A stretch of DNA of 64,000 bases from Aquabacterium sp. (GTDB taxonomy: Bacteria > Pseudomonadota > Gammaproteobacteria > Burkholderiales > Burkholderiaceae_C): NCBI RefSeq assembly GCF_030652515.1, contig NZ_JAUSAR010000013.1:124001-188000 (forward strand). The letters are read 5' to 3'. Position numbers and translations under genes: made by a program. Shown here in pieces: positions 62,375-64,000 of this stretch. The notes below the pieces were generated by a model that did not search any database, was not told the origin of the DNA, and was given only the letters and a program-made list of their open reading frames with translations. The stretch's first letter is position 1, and the number at the start of each line of letters is the position of its first letter.

Positions 62375-62390
62375 TTCACGGAGCTAAGCC

Positions 62391-64000
62391 ATGAACACGG
62401 TGCAATACGAAGTCGATGTCCTGGTGATCGGTGGCGGCACGGCCGGCCCGATGGCCGCCGTCAAAGCCAAGGAGCGCAACCCGCAGCTGAAAGTGATGCT
62501 GCTGGAAAAAGCCAACGTCAAGCGCAGCGGCGCGATCTCGATGGGCATGGACGGTCTGAACAACGCCGTGGTGCCGGGCCACGCCACGCCCGAGCAGTAC
62601 GTCAAGGAGATCACCATCGCCAACGACGGCATCGTCAACCAGGCTGCCGTCTACGCCTATGCCGCCAACAGCTACAAGACGATCGAAGAGTTGGACCGTT
62701 GGGGCGTGAAGTTCGAGAAGGACGAGACCGGCGACTACGCCATGCGCAAGGTGCACCACATCGGCACCTATGTGTTGCCGATGCCCGAAGGGCACCACAT
62801 GAAGAAGGTGCTGTACCGCCAGCTCAAGCGCCACCGCGTCGAGGTCACCAACCGCGTGATCGCCACGCGCATCTTGCTGGACGAACATGGCGAGGCGGCG
62901 GGCATGCTGGGCTTTGACTGCCGCACCGGCGACTTCGTGGTCATCAAGGCCAAGGCCGTGATCCTGTGCTGCGGCGCGGCGGGCAGGCTGGGCTTGCCCA
63001 CCTCGGGCTACTTGTTCGGCACCTACGAGAACCCCACCAACGCGGGCGACGGCTATGCCATGGCCTACCACGCGGGTGCTGAATTGGCCAACCTGGAATG
63101 CTTCCAGATCAATCCCCTGATCAAGGACTACAACGGCCCGTCGTGTGCTTACGTGACCGGCCCTTTCGGCGGCTACACGGCCAACAACAAGGGCGAACGC
63201 TTCATCGAGTGCGACTACTGGTCGGGCCAGATGATGATGGAGTTCTACAACGAGCTGCAAAGCGGCAATGGCCCGGTCTTCCTGAAGATGGACCACCTGG
63301 CCGAGGAGACCATCCAGACCATCGAAACCATCTTGCACACCAACGAGCGACCCAGCCGGGGCCGCTTCCACGAAGGGCGCGGCACCGACTACCGCAACAA
63401 GATGGTGGAGATGCACATCTCCGAAATCGGCTTCTGCAGCGGCCACAGCGCCTCGGGCGTGTACATCAACGAACGCGGCGAAACCACGGTGCCCGGCCTG
63501 TACTCGGCCGGTGACATGGCCGCCGTGCCGCACAACTACATGCTCGGCGCCTTCACCTATGGCTGGTTCTGCGGCGAGAACTCGGCGGACTACGTGGCCA
63601 CCAAGGGCGCGGTCGGCATCGACGAAGGCCAGATCGAGCGCGAGAAGGCGCGCATCGAAGCGCCCTTCAAGCGTGACGATGGCCTGCCTTCCAACCAGGT
63701 GGAGTACAAGATCCGCCGCCTGGTCAACGACTACCTGCAGCCTCCCAAGGTGACGCGCAAGATGGAGATCGGCCTGGACCGTCTGGCCCAGGTGCGCGCC
63801 GACCTGCCTTCGATGCATGCCCGCAATCCGCATGAGCTGATGCGCTGCATGGAAGTGCACCACATCATCGACTGTGCCGAGATGGCCGCGCGCGCCTCGC
63901 TGTTCCGCGAAGAAAGCCGCTGGGGCCTTTACCACTTCCGTGCCGATCACCCCGAGCGCAATGACGCCGAATGGTTTGCCCATTGCCACCTGCGCAAGGG
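62391..64000 (+). CDS. Fumarate reductase/succinate dehydrogenase-type flavoprotein subunit, 3' end outside the window
   Basis: At least 536 residues; the frame is open at the last base. FAD-binding VLVIGGGTAGPMAAVKAKE starts at about 10, followed by LLEKANVKRSGAIS. The middle part AVILCCGAAGRLGLPTSG and the active-site region FHEGRGTDYRN and EIGFCSGHSASGVYINERG, then TVPGLYSAGDMAAVPHNYM, match the FRD/SDH/adenylylsulfate-reductase-alpha superfamily. It is more like the adenylylsulfate-reductase-alpha branch than SdhA. Ribosome site GGAG. A ferredoxin-like partner would be expected just beyond the window. Substrate unknown. Confidence 0.85.
   Translation, partial: MNTVQYEVDVLVIGGGTAGPMAAVKAKERNPQLKVMLLEKANVKRSGAISMGMDGLNNAVVPGHATPEQYVKEITIANDGIVNQAAVYAYAANSYKTIEELDRWGVKFEKDETGDYAMRKVHHIGTYVLPMPEGHHMKKVLYRQLKRHRVEVTNRVIATRILLDEHGEAAGMLGFDCRTGDFVVIKAKAVILCCGAAGRLGLPTSGYLFGTYENPTNAGDGYAMAYHAGAELANLECFQINPLIKDYNGPSCAYVTGPFGGYTANNKGERFIECDYWSGQMMMEFYNELQSGNGPVFLKMDHLAEETIQTIETILHTNERPSRGRFHEGRGTDYRNKMVEMHISEIGFCSGHSASGVYINERGETTVPGLYSAGDMAAVPHNYMLGAFTYGWFCGENSADYVATKGAVGIDEGQIEREKARIEAPFKRDDGLPSNQVEYKIRRLVNDYLQPPKVTRKMEIGLDRLAQVRADLPSMHARNPHELMRCMEVHHIIDCAEMAARASLFREESRWGLYHFRADHPERNDAEWFAHCHLRK

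Noticed and set aside
62376..63989. 537-codon open frame on the - strand
   Set aside because: Antisense to the flavoprotein gene, which has strong FAD motifs and a ribosome site.

Overview
The window is a GC-rich stretch of a chromosome (or large chromid) from a betaproteobacterium, most likely order Burkholderiales, perhaps a Comamonadaceae or Leptothrix/Aquabacterium-type organism. That placement is inferred from codon bias, from the many four-base ATGA gene overlaps, and from the gene families present (two-partner secretion pair, PHA synthase, Glx-type glutamate synthase, GlnT-type glutamine synthetase). I see no rRNA, tRNA, CRISPR array, insertion sequence or phage module. No gap longer than about 300 bases lacks a gene.

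Layout. 1-2.2 kb: the end of a vanadium haloperoxidase-like protein and a methyltransferase. 2.2-4.1 kb: a small periplasmic protein and an alpha/beta hydrolase that sits between two pieces of a broken AraC regulator. 4.1-9.5 kb: a tightly coupled reverse-strand operon (isochorismatase-type hydrolase, amidohydrolase, DoxX, MFS exporter fused to a small extra domain), then a pirin gene divergent from a LysR regulator. 10.6-16.1 kb: a two-partner secretion system, TpsB plus a 1273-residue TpsA adhesin, with a perfect CRP-type site upstream.

16.7-28.1 kb is a dense signalling island. It holds a Crp-like regulator, two lipoproteins (one OmpA-like), a PAS histidine kinase, a CheY-like receiver, an unknown protein, a two-domain KaiC-family ATPase and a second kinase. 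A complete stressosome-type module follows (RsbR, RsbS, RsbT, and an ATPase/PP2C fusion), ending in a hybrid histidine kinase. A YebC-like gene closes it.

28.9-34.7 kb carries the most unusual object: one 1744-residue predicted lipoprotein. It combines a galactose-oxidase-type copper radical oxidase, an AbfB-like module, a PKD domain, a YVTN propeller, a di-haem peroxidase-like domain and ricin-type lectin repeats. It is translationally coupled to an Sco-type copper chaperone.

34.8-44.2 kb: a two-TM-type ion channel, a TetR/Old Yellow Enzyme pair, then a low-oxygen-like group (sirtuin, alcohol dehydrogenase, PHA synthase, P-type ATPase, universal stress protein) with two perfect FNR/ANR-type boxes. 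44.3-46.9 kb: a diguanylate cyclase whose whole architecture is duplicated. 46.9-50.6 kb: a TetR regulator, a secreted lipase and a membrane-anchored protein of unknown function.

50.6-61.5 kb is nitrogen metabolism: glnT-glxBCD, an N-formylglutamate amidohydrolase with a LysR gene, an FAD amine oxidase with HutD, an Amt transporter behind a sigma-54-type promoter, an XRE-cupin regulator and a GNAT acetyltransferase. The window ends in a GntR regulator and a fumarate-reductase-type flavoprotein cut by the edge. All functional assignments come from reading motifs by eye; no database search was run.
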